64,000 nt of DNA from Thiopseudomonas denitrificans (GTDB taxonomy: Bacteria > Pseudomonadota > Gammaproteobacteria > Pseudomonadales > Pseudomonadaceae): the NCBI RefSeq assembly GCF_002866065.1, contig NZ_LNJZ01000009.1, forward strand, positions 696,813 through 760,812, in the 5' to 3' direction. How positions within the stretch are numbered: position 1 is the first letter of the stretch; each line of letters starts with the position of its first letter. The translations under genes and the position numbers were made by a program. Positions 10,837-18,484 of the stretch are shown here, piece by piece. Under the pieces are notes generated by a model that did not search any database, was not told the origin of the DNA, and was given only the letters and a program-made list of their open reading frames with translations.

Positions 10837-12927
10837 ATGCATACATTTTTGCTTGCCCCGACCGGCTTTGGTGTTGGCCTGACCTCCGTAAGCCTGGGCA
10901 TGGTCCAGGTTTTGAAAAACGCCGGCCTCAGGGTCGGTTTCCTCAAGCCGATTGCCCAACCCCACCCCAGCGAGAGCGGTGCCGAACGTGTCAGCCAGCT
11001 GATGGCCAGTCTGTACGACACGCGCCAGCCTGCCAGCCTCGGCCTGAGCCACGTCGAGCGCATGGTCGGCAACGGCCTGATCGACGAACTGATGGAAGAA
11101 ATCGTCAGCATGCACCAGGAGATGGCCGAGCACTACGACGTGATCATCGTTGAAGGCATGACTCCCTCGCGCCAGGCCCAATACGTCGAGCGCATCAACG
11201 CCAGCCTGGCCCGCACGCTGGACGCCGAGGTGATTCTGGTCAGCGCCCAGCAGAGCGAGGACCTCGACGAGATCTCCGACCGCATCGAAGCCCAGGCACA
11301 ACTGTTTGGCGGCACCAGCGCACCCAAGGTACTGGGCGTGGTCATCAACAAGGTCACCAGCCCGTCCCTGAACGGCTTTGCCGAAAAGCTCAAGGGCCAC
11401 CTGCCGGCACTGCGCAAGGGCGACCTGCACCTGATCGGTTGCATCAATGCCCGCGAGGAACTCAACGCACCCCGCACCGCCGACTACTCCGGCTTCCTCA
11501 AGGCCGACATCCTCAACAAGGGCGAAATTGACGATCGCCGCGTCCAGAAGGTCATCCTGTGCTCACGTACAGTGGCCAACATCGTTCCGTTGCTGCAGGA
11601 CAATGTCCTGGTGGTGGTGCCCGGTGACCGTGACGACGTGATCCTGGCCGCCAGCCTGGCCGAAATGAACGGCATTCGTCTGGCCGGTCTGCTGCTGACT
11701 GGCGGCTATGTACCCAACGCCAGCATCCTGGACATGGGCAAAGGTGCCCTGCAAGGCGGCCTGCCGGTGATGAGCGTCGCTACCGGCTCCTACGACACCG
11801 CCTATCAGCTTACCCGTCTGCCGCGCGCCATCCCGGTTACCGATCTGGAGCGTGCCCGCAATACCAGCACACACATTGCCTCCTACCTTGACCAGGTCTG
11901 GCTGACCGCCCGTTGCGCTACCGACCGCGTGCCACTGCTGTCACCGCCCGCCTTCCGTTACCAGCTGGTCAAGCGTGCCCAGGCCGCCAACAAGCGTATC
12001 GTCCTGCCCGAGGGCAACGAGCCGCGCACCATTCGCGCTGCCGCCATCTGCCAGGAACGCGGCATTGCCAACTGTGTCCTGCTCGGCAATCCGGAGGAAA
12101 TCCGCTCGGTGGCCCGTCAGCAGGGCGTCAACCTGCCCGCTGGTATCGAGATCCTTGATCCGGAAGAGATCAAGCAAAAATACGTTGCACCCATGGTCGA
12201 GCTGCGCAAGAGCCGCGGCCTGACCGAAGAACAGGCTGCCGAGCAGCTCAGCGATACCGTGGTGCTGGCCACCATGATGCTGGCCGAGGACGATGTTGAC
12301 GGACTGGTTTCCGGTGCGGTCCACACCACTGCCGACACCATCCGTCCGGCCCTGCAACTGATCAAGACCGCCCCCGGCTACAGCTTGGTATCCTCGGTGT
12401 TCTTCATGTTGCTGCCCGACCAGGTACTGGTGTACGGCGACTGTGCCGTCAATCCGAACCCGACCGCCGAGCAACTGGCCGAAATCGCCCTGCAAAGCGC
12501 CGAGTCGGCCCAGGCATTTGGTATCGAGCCACGCATGGCCATGATCAGCTTCTCCACCGGCAGCTCCGGCGGTTCCGGTGCCGAAGTGGAAAAAGTCATC
12601 GAAGCCACCCGCATTGCCCAAGAGCGCGCACCACAACTGGCAATTGACGGCCCGCTGCAATACGACGCAGCCAGCGTCGAGAGCATCGGCCGCTCCAAGG
12701 CACCCAACAGCAAAGTGGCCGGCCGTGCCACCGTGTTCGTGTTTCCCGACCTGAACACCGGCAACACCACCTACAAGGCGGTGCAGCGCAGCGCCAACGT
12801 GGTCAGTGTCGGCCCGATGCTGCAAGGTCTGCGCAAACCGGTCAACGACCTGTCCCGTGGTGCCCTGGTCGAAGACATCGTCTTCACCGTGGCCCTGACC
12901 GCCATCCAGGCCGCCGCCCTGGACTAA
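10837..12927 (+). CDS. pta: Phosphate acetyltransferase (long, DRTGG-containing form)
   Basis: A 696-residue Pta of the long class: an N-terminal P-loop-related domain beginning HTFLLAPTGFGVGLTSVSLG (about 1-200), a DRTGG domain (about 215-325), and the C-terminal PTA_PTB catalytic domain (about 380-690) with RIVLPEGNEPRTIRAA and SFSTGSSGGSGAEVEKV. It interconverts acetyl-CoA and acetyl phosphate in the cytoplasm. The start at 10837 fits the family N terminus; the frame opens 20 codons earlier inside the ackA terminator. Confidence 0.95.
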   Translation: MHTFLLAPTGFGVGLTSVSLGMVQVLKNAGLRVGFLKPIAQPHPSESGAERVSQLMASLYDTRQPASLGLSHVERMVGNGLIDELMEEIVSMHQEMAEHYDVIIVEGMTPSRQAQYVERINASLARTLDAEVILVSAQQSEDLDEISDRIEAQAQLFGGTSAPKVLGVVINKVTSPSLNGFAEKLKGHLPALRKGDLHLIGCINAREELNAPRTADYSGFLKADILNKGEIDDRRVQKVILCSRTVANIVPLLQDNVLVVVPGDRDDVILAASLAEMNGIRLAGLLLTGGYVPNASILDMGKGALQGGLPVMSVATGSYDTAYQLTRLPRAIPVTDLERARNTSTHIASYLDQVWLTARCATDRVPLLSPPAFRYQLVKRAQAANKRIVLPEGNEPRTIRAAAICQERGIANCVLLGNPEEIRSVARQQGVNLPAGIEILDPEEIKQKYVAPMVELRKSRGLTEEQAAEQLSDTVVLATMMLAEDDVDGLVSGAVHTTADTIRPALQLIKTAPGYSLVSSVFFMLLPDQVLVYGDCAVNPNPTAEQLAEIALQSAESAQAFGIEPRMAMISFSTGSSGGSGAEVEKVIEATRIAQERAPQLAIDGPLQYDAASVESIGRSKAPNSKVAGRATVFVFPDLNTGNTTYKAVQRSANVVSVGPMLQGLRKPVNDLSRGALVEDIVFTVALTAIQAAALD

Positions 12928-12947
12928 GCGTCACTCAAGGCACAGAG

Positions 12948-12977
12948 AGCCCGGACAGAAATGTCCGGGCTTTTTTC
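12948..12977 (+). terminator. Intrinsic terminator after pta
   Basis: A perfect 10-bp stem AGCCCGGACA / TGTCCGGGCT with a 4-nt loop and a TTTTTT run ends the ackA-pta unit. Confidence 0.9.
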
Positions 12978-13164
12978 GTTTCGGGTTAGCTAAACAGCTG
13001 CTGCACTTCTGCACCTTGCCGGCAGATGGTTAAATTTTATTTCATCCGCCTCCCTGCAAATTTCGCTGTGCTAGTATCAATTCCCTGTCCGTGAAACCAC
13101 ATGCACCACCCTGCCGGACGGCTTCCGCACAACAAGGGCCAGGCCCGACAACAAAGGACAAGCC

Positions 13165-14280
13165 ATGCAACAACAGCCGAACGCCAAGCCTCCCGCCTAT
13201 CTTCCTTTTCATGCTTTCTGGATCAGGCTGACCCTGGTCCTGATTCTGGCCACCGGCGTCTACTTCTTCCATTCCTTCGCCAAGCCGATCATCATCGCCT
13301 TCATCATTGCCATCATCACCTGGCCCGTTTACACCCGCGTGCTCGACTACCTCGGGCAGAAACACAAGACCACTGCCAGCCTGGCCACCCTGGCCGCGAT
13401 CATCTTCCTGGTTACACCGCTGGGCTTCCTGACCTCCTACACAATCAAGGAGGTAATCAGCTTTCTCGGCTGGGCGGTCAGCGCCAACGCCACCGGCGTC
13501 ACAGCTCCGGACTGGTTCGCATCCATTCCCCTGATTGGCGAATGGTTGACGGAAAGCTGGAATGAGCACCTCAGTGCGCCCGGCATGATTGGCGAGATCA
13601 CCCAGGTATTCGGCAGCCAGAACATCGGCTCGGTCTACCGCAACGTCATCTCCACCAGCGGCAGCATCCTGCATATTTTCCTGACACTGACCTTTACCCT
13701 GATTACCCTGTTTTTCCTGTACAAGGACGGCAACAGCCTGGTCGGCCAGCTGGACAAGGCGGGAGAATATTTCTACCCCCGGCGCTGGTTCCGTTATTCC
13801 AGGGTCATTCCCCAGGCGATTCGCTCCACCGTACTGGGCATGAGCGTCATTGCCATTGCCGAAGGCATCATTCTCGGCGTGGCCTACTGGATTGCCGGTT
13901 TTCCCTCGCCCGTCATCATGGGTATCGTCACCGGCTTCATGGCCCTGATCCCCGGTGGCGCTCCCCTGAGCTTCACCCTGGTATCGCTTTACCTGACGGC
14001 TACCGGCCACTCCACCGAAGGCATCCTGCTATTTCTATGGGGAGCCTTCGAGCTGTTCCTGGTCGACAAGTTCATCCGCCCAAGGCTGGTCGGCGGCCCG
14101 ATCAAACTGCCTTTCCTGCCCACATTCTTCGGCCTGGTGGGCGGCGTGAAAACCATGGGCTTTCTTGGGCTGTTCATCGGGCCAGCACTGATGGTGGTAC
14201 TGGTGATGCTCTGGCGTGAATTCATCCAGGACCTGAAAGAGATCAAGGCACGCCAAGGCGGGCCTGATACGGAGACCTAG
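13165..14280 (+). CDS. AI-2E (PerM/YdiK) family transporter
   Basis: A 371-residue polytopic inner-membrane protein with about eight hydrophobic segments: a pair near residues 21-55, one near 70-95, a cytoplasmic or periplasmic stretch about 100-165, then a C-terminal bundle containing GFMALIPGGAPLSF and LPFLPTFFGLVGGVKTMGFLGLFIGPAL, both characteristic of the AI-2E/PerM family. Members include autoinducer-2 exporter TqsA and Na+/H+ antiporters, so the substrate cannot be told from sequence. It stands alone between the pta terminator and convergent tenA. Confidence 0.85.
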   Translation: MQQQPNAKPPAYLPFHAFWIRLTLVLILATGVYFFHSFAKPIIIAFIIAIITWPVYTRVLDYLGQKHKTTASLATLAAIIFLVTPLGFLTSYTIKEVISFLGWAVSANATGVTAPDWFASIPLIGEWLTESWNEHLSAPGMIGEITQVFGSQNIGSVYRNVISTSGSILHIFLTLTFTLITLFFLYKDGNSLVGQLDKAGEYFYPRRWFRYSRVIPQAIRSTVLGMSVIAIAEGIILGVAYWIAGFPSPVIMGIVTGFMALIPGGAPLSFTLVSLYLTATGHSTEGILLFLWGAFELFLVDKFIRPRLVGGPIKLPFLPTFFGLVGGVKTMGFLGLFIGPALMVVLVMLWREFIQDLKEIKARQGGPDTET

Positions 14281-14310
14281 ATCCCGGTCGGCCCGGCCTC
14301 ATCTTTCGCC

Positions 14311-14979
14311 TCAGATGGAAAGGTCCAGCCCCTGCTGCCAGAAAGCGATTTCCAGCCGGATGGCATCGCGGAAAATGGTGACCAGCTCCTCGAAGCGGCG
14401 CGGCGTCACCTCGGTCAGACGCTCGTCAAGCCAGGCCTCTTCGGCACGGCGCGCGGCCTGAAAGCCGTCACTTTCATACATCCTGATCCAGGCTTCATAG
14501 GGGTTGCCGTCACCACGCAGTGTTTCGGCTCGTGAGTTGATCCAGTCCGCCACCACCGCATAGCCGACCAGGCAGGGCGCCAGTGCCACATGCATGTCGA
14601 GCAGGTCACCACGGTTGCCGGTATCCAGCACATAGCGGGTATAGGCCATGGTGGCACGGGCTTCGGGCAGCGCGGCCAGCTCTTCCTCGCTGATACCCCA
14701 CTCGCGGCAATAGTCCACATGCAGGCCCAGTTCAAGGTCGATGATGGTTTTCAAACCGTCCAGGCTATGACGCAGCTCGGCAATATTGCGGCTCTTGTAG
14801 GTAGCCAGCGCATAGGCACGGCCAAAATGGATCAGGAACAGATAGTCCTGTTTCAGATAATGGCGAAAAACGTCAGCTGGCAGACTGCCTTCACTCAGCT
14901 GGCGCACGAATTCGTGCTCGATATAGGCACGCCACTCGTCGTGGCAGGCAGCAGTCAGATCAGCAAAAGAGTAACTCAT
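14311..14979 (-). CDS. tenA: TenA-family aminopyrimidine aminohydrolase (thiaminase II)
   Basis: A 222-residue all-helical TenA/THI-4 protein. It hydrolyses amino-aminomethyl-pyrimidines released from degraded thiamine, feeding pyrimidine salvage. Family signatures include the KQDYLFLIHFGRAYALA segment and a central APCLVGYAVVADW. The start at 14979 follows GGAGG with correct spacing; an in-frame ATG five codons earlier lies ahead of that site. A TPP riboswitch about 100 bp upstream on the same strand independently supports a thiamine role. Confidence 0.92.
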   Translation of the reverse strand: MSYSFADLTAACHDEWRAYIEHEFVRQLSEGSLPADVFRHYLKQDYLFLIHFGRAYALATYKSRNIAELRHSLDGLKTIIDLELGLHVDYCREWGISEEELAALPEARATMAYTRYVLDTGNRGDLLDMHVALAPCLVGYAVVADWINSRAETLRGDGNPYEAWIRMYESDGFQAARRAEEAWLDERLTEVTPRRFEELVTIFRDAIRLEIAFWQQGLDLSI

Positions 14980-15081
14980 GGTACCTCCGGTCATGAAAAC
15001 AATCCGGAGGACAGGCGGGTATCGGCAGAGAGGTCCGGAAGAATGGCTACGAACACGTAGAAGGGGCTCCGGACCACCGCT

Positions 15082-15178
15082 TGATTCCTACGCCGGTACT
15101 AACCGGATCAGGTTCAACAGGACCAGCGCTCGGGGTTATCCATGCGCCATCTCAGCCGGAATCACCGGCACCCTGTCA
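15082..15178 (-). promoter_or_regulatory. TPP (THI-box) riboswitch upstream of tenA
   Basis: Read on the minus strand, the region contains the two conserved TPP aptamer parts: GGGTGCCGG with CTGAGATGG (pyrimidine-sensing helix) and TGAACCTGATCCGGTTAGTA with CGGCGTAGGAA (pyrophosphate-sensing helix). It lies about 100 bp before the tenA start codon and should switch tenA off when thiamine pyrophosphate is abundant. Confidence 0.93.
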
Positions 15179-15292
15179 AGCAAGTGGGATGGAGTGTAGC
15201 AAATTAGCCATCGCGGGTCCCGGGGTCTCAGTTCGTGAAACTGGACGGCATCATTAGCATCCACATCAGCAACTTGCACAAGCCGCAACCAA

Positions 15293-15337
15293 GGGACTAT
15301 TATCCCTATTGTTTTAAAAAATAGGGATAATAGTCCC
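15293..15337. promoter_or_regulatory. Large palindrome, candidate HipB operator
   Basis: An 18-bp perfect inverted repeat, arms GGGACTATTATCCCTATT at 15293-15310 and its complement at 15320-15337 with a 9-nt AT-rich centre, abuts the hipB start codon. Each arm contains TATCC or GGATA, the half-site known for HipB operators, though the spacing here is wider than the classical TATCC-N8-GGATA. It probably mediates autorepression of hipB and the hipA remnant. It is also the only sequence just upstream of the GTG start, so no Shine-Dalgarno site is seen. Confidence 0.6.
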
Positions 15338-15643
15338 GTGCAATCCAGAAGCATCCACCGAACCCTGTTTCCCGGGCAAGCCAAAATCCTGCAAACCTTT
15401 GGTCAGGACCTGCTGCTGGCCATGAAGCGGCGCGGCTACAGCAAAAAGCTGATGTGCGAACGTACCGGCTTTGATCCCAAGACACTCAACAAGGTATTTG
15501 CCGGCGATCCCGGCGTAGCCATTGGCACCTATCTGAAAGTCATGGCCGTGCTGGGACTGGAGAACAACTTCGCCGAGCTGGCCGCCCACGATGAAGTCGG
15601 TATCAAGCTGCAAAACATCAAGCTACTGGAGGGTCGCCAATGA
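15338..15643 (+). CDS. HipB-like XRE-family regulator
   Basis: A 101-residue helix-turn-helix protein with the motif CERTGFDPKTLNKVFAGDPGVAIGTYLKVMAVLGL (about residues 40-74, quoted only as a family landmark in parts: CERTGF, TLNKVF, GTYLKVM). The N-terminal RTLFPGQAKILQ matches related Pseudomonas HipB-type antitoxins, which supports the GTG start at 15338 despite the absence of a ribosome-binding site; an internal ATG exists at residue 29. ATGA overlap with the truncated hipA gene downstream indicates an original hipBA pair. With the kinase toxin broken, this regulator may be an orphan. Confidence 0.75.
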   Translation: MQSRSIHRTLFPGQAKILQTFGQDLLLAMKRRGYSKKLMCERTGFDPKTLNKVFAGDPGVAIGTYLKVMAVLGLENNFAELAAHDEVGIKLQNIKLLEGRQ

Positions 15644-16062
15644 GCCGCGAAATTATCGAGGTCTATGCCCACTGGCAGCCCATTGCCGAGCCCTTGCTGG
15701 TCGGCCATCTAAGCTATGCGGACAGTAGCCGTGGCAGTGTGTTTGGTTTTGAATACAGTCCGGATTTTTTAGCTTCCAGTCATTGCCTGCAAATCGACCC
15801 TGCCCTGTATTTGCACCCTGGTCACGCCTATAACGATACCGCCGATAAAAATTTTAGAATTTTTCTGGATTCCTCACCGGATCGCTGGGAACGAATCCTG
15901 ATGCAACGCCGCGCAGCGATTGAGCAACGCAATGGTTTGCGTGCCACCAGCCGCTTGACGGAACTGGATTACCTGCTGGGTGTGCATGATTCGTATCGCA
16001 TGGGTGGTTTGGTTAAGGGGCGGGCTTCAGCCCGTGCCAGTGAGCGAAGCGAACGACTTTAA
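15640..16062 (+). pseudogene. hipA kinase toxin, N-terminal remnant truncated by the integron end
   Basis: About 125 codons match the N-terminal part of HipA-type kinases (the LLVGHLSY segment, GFEYSPDFL, NFRIFLDSSPDRWER and the LGVHDSYRMGGL landmark). HipA proteins are usually about 400-440 residues, so the whole kinase core is missing. After RMGGL the frame runs into integron attC sequence and adds an unrelated tail rich in Arg, Ser and Ala before stopping at 16062. No remaining hipA half is visible beyond intI, so the 3' part was lost rather than displaced within this window. It is presumed inactive as a toxin. Confidence 0.75.
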
Positions 16063-16075
16063 CCAGTTGTTAGGT
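16013..16075 (-). other. Truncated attC at the distal end of the array
   Basis: The R'' box (ACCTAAC on the minus strand) and the complementary L''/L' pair (TGGTTAAAG and CCTTAACCA) are present, with a hairpin-forming GGGCTGAAGCCC centre. The R' box expected after L' is replaced by hipA sequence, so no GTTRRRY recombination point remains. Confidence 0.7.
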
Positions 16076-16360
16076 ACTTTGTGTACGGTCTTCGTTGTGG
16101 TGCCATATACGAAGAATTACGACAGTTTCTGTGTAGGCTGAATACCGGATTATGTATTTCCCAAAAACTGCATCGCGAATAGCTTTGGGGTTTGGAGCAA
16201 GCTCAACAGCGCGGCCCATTTCTGGAAATAGACAAAGATTCTCGATGCGGAAAAGGAGCTCTGCTGCAACGCGTGCAGCAGCAAGAGGATCTTTCTCTGC
16301 TATGAATTCGCGCAGGCGAACGAGGTCTGCCACAGCGTTTTCTGAGTAGACCAGCCTCAT
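16070..16360 (-). CDS. RelE/ParE-family toxin (cassette 16)
   Basis: A 96-residue plasmid-stabilisation toxin fold: MRLVYSENAVADLVRLREFIAEKDPLAA is the two-helix start, and VFGKYIIRYSAYTETVVILRIWHHNEDR is the C-terminal sheet (quoted as landmarks VFGKYIIRY and ILRIWHHNEDR). The IWHHNEDR ending is typical of ParE-like toxins, which poison gyrase or, for RelE relatives, cut mRNA; sequence alone does not decide. The start overlaps the antitoxin gene by 4 bp and the stop TAA lies in the attC R'' box. Toxin-antitoxin cassettes are known to stabilise large integron arrays. Confidence 0.85.
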   Translation of the reverse strand: MRLVYSENAVADLVRLREFIAEKDPLAAARVAAELLFRIENLCLFPEMGRAVELAPNPKAIRDAVFGKYIIRYSAYTETVVILRIWHHNEDRTQST

Positions 16361-16629
16361 TGACCAACCTTCGGTGGAGACAGCTCATTGTCGGTGCCCC
16401 AGCTTTGAAGCCAGGCACCTACAGCTTCGCCGGATACGACTTGGCCCTGTGCCACTGACTCCATAGCTTGCAGTGTTTCTTGCCAGCGGCTCTGCTCTAG
16501 CTCCTGCCGCTCAAAGAACTCTCTAAGCGCCTGATTAATAAGCCAACTTTTACTTCTTTGAAGCTTCTCGGCCATAGCCCCGAGATTTTCTTCGAGCTCT
16601 GGTTGAAGCCGGACGGTTGTGACGCTCAT
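16357..16629 (-). CDS. Ribbon-helix-helix antitoxin (cassette 16)
   Basis: A 90-residue protein beginning MSVTTVRLQPELEENL, a ribbon-helix-helix DNA-binding segment (about 1-45, with LQRSKSWLINQALREF) followed by an acidic C-terminal tail that would wrap the toxin. It should neutralise the overlapping downstream toxin and repress its own promoter. The ATG at 16629 matches family N termini; five in-frame codons upstream exist. The pair has no visible second cassette partner and would be transcribed from its own promoter, upstream of which sits attC 16714-16791. Confidence 0.85.
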   Translation of the reverse strand: MSVTTVRLQPELEENLGAMAEKLQRSKSWLINQALREFFERQELEQSRWQETLQAMESVAQGQVVSGEAVGAWLQSWGTDNELSPPKVGQ

Positions 16630-16713
16630 AGGGATACCCTCCATACTGTTGAATGCAATGTATTACATGGCATTCGCGAGGGCAAGCGGGCGCGACGCGC
16701 GGTGGGGCAATGC

Positions 16714-16791
16714 ATCTAACGCCCGGCTCACGCGCCGATTTGGAGCCGCAAAGCGGCGGAAAATCGGTCGCCGTGCAGCCGATTGTTATGC
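16714..16791 (-). other. attC site, 78 bp (PIN cassette)
   Basis: Begins ATCTAAC and ends GTTATGC on the + strand, with imperfect inverted halves (CGCCGATTT / AAATCGGTCG) between. It ends cassette 15 (16720-17949). Confidence 0.88.
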
Positions 16792-17913
16792 CTATTGTTC
16801 TTCATGCCACCAATCCGGCTCAATCACGCCAAAATCGACATCTGAAGGGCAGGAAAGAAGCTCAAAGTCAGTTAGATCTATATCCTCTTGGTGCTCTTCA
16901 AAATTCCCTTCAAATGTAAGAAGGATTTCAGATTCAAACTGTAACTCCGTCGAGGCCGAAGCGCTTCCGATTGGCACATAGTCTTTATCTATAGAATCTC
17001 GAACGGTAAGAGCGAATGAAGTTGATGCAGTGGCTGTGATCATGATCTTTGCTTCGACGATCAGTGTTCCATTCTGACCCTGGACAGGTTGTAAGAGCGC
17101 ATTCCCCTCTTCGTCAACCAAGAACTCAAATTCATCCAACACAACCTCAACGTAATCTGGTTCGTAGAAAAACTGAGAAGAAGCATCTGGATATAGATCC
17201 ATCTCACCAACAGCATCAGAAACGTACTGATTTATCATTTTGTACAGATCTGAAGGTTCCCCACTTGGCAACGTTCCAGCAATACGAGTACAGAACTCCA
17301 TAGCCGCTGAATGTGGCTGAAAAGTAGCAATCGCTTCTGCGAGGTCTTCCACTACATCAATAAAGTCTGAGCCATCAGAAAAACGCTTCCAGTCGCCATC
17401 TTTCGAAACGGCTAAAATTTTGGTTTGATTCTCTTTTGCCCAAGATTCTAGCGACATTAAAGCTATAGCGTCGGGAAACTCATTCTTTTTGCTCCCCGCA
17501 GGAGCAAACGGCGCTTCAGCGCTAAAGTATTTTTTAATTATTTCATCTAAACTAACACGACCTGTGGCAGGGATTATCTCGGCACCAGTCTTATCAATAA
17601 AGGATGCCAGCCTATTCTTAGCCACCTCCGCATCATCAATGATTGGAACCAATGATTCGGTGGCAATTCTTGCACTCTCTTCGGACACAGACAAGCTCAC
17701 AATGCTCTCACGTATTGCCTTAACTACTTGCTCTCGTGAATCTGAGGCTTTTCGTTTCAGATGACTATGAACTTCTCTTATTACAATTTCCGACAACACA
17801 AGATGGGACGGCTTGCCTCTGAACTGCTCAAGCGTCTTCAAAATTCCAGACTCTAGCTTCAGCCCTTTTTGGTCAAAAATTGATGTATCTATTGTGATAG
17901 CACCGTAATCCAT
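16792..17913 (-). CDS. PIN-domain protein, DUF4935-like (cassette 15)
   Basis: A 373-residue protein with an N-terminal PIN nuclease fold (about 1-190). The acidic metal-binding set is visible: D9 in TIDTSIF, E42 and E47 in LSEIVIREV, D148 in NEFPDAIAL, and D172/D174 in SKDGDW. PIN domains are Mg-dependent RNases found in toxins and RNA processing. The C-terminal half (about 200-373) is acidic, beta-rich and unrecognised. Unlike VapC toxins it is large and has no partner antitoxin in the cassette, so an abortive-infection or RNA-cleavage role is plausible but inferred. Codon use is AT-rich compared with flanking chromosome. Confidence 0.7.
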   Translation of the reverse strand: MDYGAITIDTSIFDQKGLKLESGILKTLEQFRGKPSHLVLSEIVIREVHSHLKRKASDSREQVVKAIRESIVSLSVSEESARIATESLVPIIDDAEVAKNRLASFIDKTGAEIIPATGRVSLDEIIKKYFSAEAPFAPAGSKKNEFPDAIALMSLESWAKENQTKILAVSKDGDWKRFSDGSDFIDVVEDLAEAIATFQPHSAAMEFCTRIAGTLPSGEPSDLYKMINQYVSDAVGEMDLYPDASSQFFYEPDYVEVVLDEFEFLVDEEGNALLQPVQGQNGTLIVEAKIMITATASTSFALTVRDSIDKDYVPIGSASASTELQFESEILLTFEGNFEEHQEDIDLTDFELLSCPSDVDFGVIEPDWWHEEQ

Positions 17914-17943
17914 TATTTATTTCTCATCTATCGCGCCCGAGCG

Positions 17944-18015
17944 GCATAACGCCCGCAGCACGGGCAAAATTGAAGCGCAGCGGAAATTTTGTCGCGGTGC
18001 CTGCGCTTGTTATGG
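17944..18015 (-). other. attC site, 72 bp (cassette 14)
   Basis: Begins GCATAAC and ends GTTATGG, with complementary halves (GGGCAAAATT / AATTTTGTCGC). It ends cassette 14 (17950-18442). Confidence 0.88.
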
Positions 18016-18017
18016 CT

Positions 18018-18419
18018 TTATTGATGCCGACCTTCATGATCCCATAGTATGAACGTTTGATTTGACGTAGATGACATTGCTTCGATCAAACGCTCGTTGT
18101 TGAATGTAGGGATCTTTTGAAGTCGCTCTAGTAATTCCCCCGAACCTGTTGCTTCGCTTGGATAGGTTACTACTCCGTCTTTCGTTGCTAGGTGCCACCA
18201 AACATCTTCTACAAATGGACCCTGATCAGTAGTTTCTACAGCAACACCAATCAGTTCATTCCACGACGCATACTGTGGCTCTCTATCTGGCCAGTGTGAC
18301 CATGCTCTATCTTCATCGAACCAAACTTTAACTGCAGCATAAGGACTCGACAACGCATTGGGTCTGTGCTTTTCATCGTCATTATTGTTAGGAAGCAACG
18401 ATCTTATCCATTTCCACAT
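18018..18419 (-). CDS. Hypothetical protein (cassette 14)
   Basis: A 133-residue protein that I do not recognise. It begins MWKWIRSLLPNNNDDEKHRP, is rich in Trp (VWFDEDRAWSHWPDREPQYASW and VEDVWWHLATKDG as short landmarks) and has no signal peptide or membrane helix. The start at 18419 follows an AAGGAA ribosome-binding site; two earlier in-frame ATGs lie in or next to the upstream attC. The Trp-rich acidic composition is seen in some immunity proteins, but that is speculation. Confidence 0.6.
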   Translation of the reverse strand: MWKWIRSLLPNNNDDEKHRPNALSSPYAAVKVWFDEDRAWSHWPDREPQYASWNELIGVAVETTDQGPFVEDVWWHLATKDGVVTYPSEATGSGELLERLQKIPTFNNERLIEAMSSTSNQTFILWDHEGRHQ

Positions 18420-18436
18420 TGTCGGGTTCCTTCGAG

Positions 18437-18484
18437 CCATAACGCCGCGTTCACCGGCTTGTCCGGTGCAACGCATTGTTATGC
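18437..18484 (-). other. attC site, 48 bp (cassette 13)
   Basis: Begins CCATAAC and ends GTTATGC, with the short stem CACCGG / CCGGTG. It ends cassette 13 (18443-19445). Confidence 0.85.
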
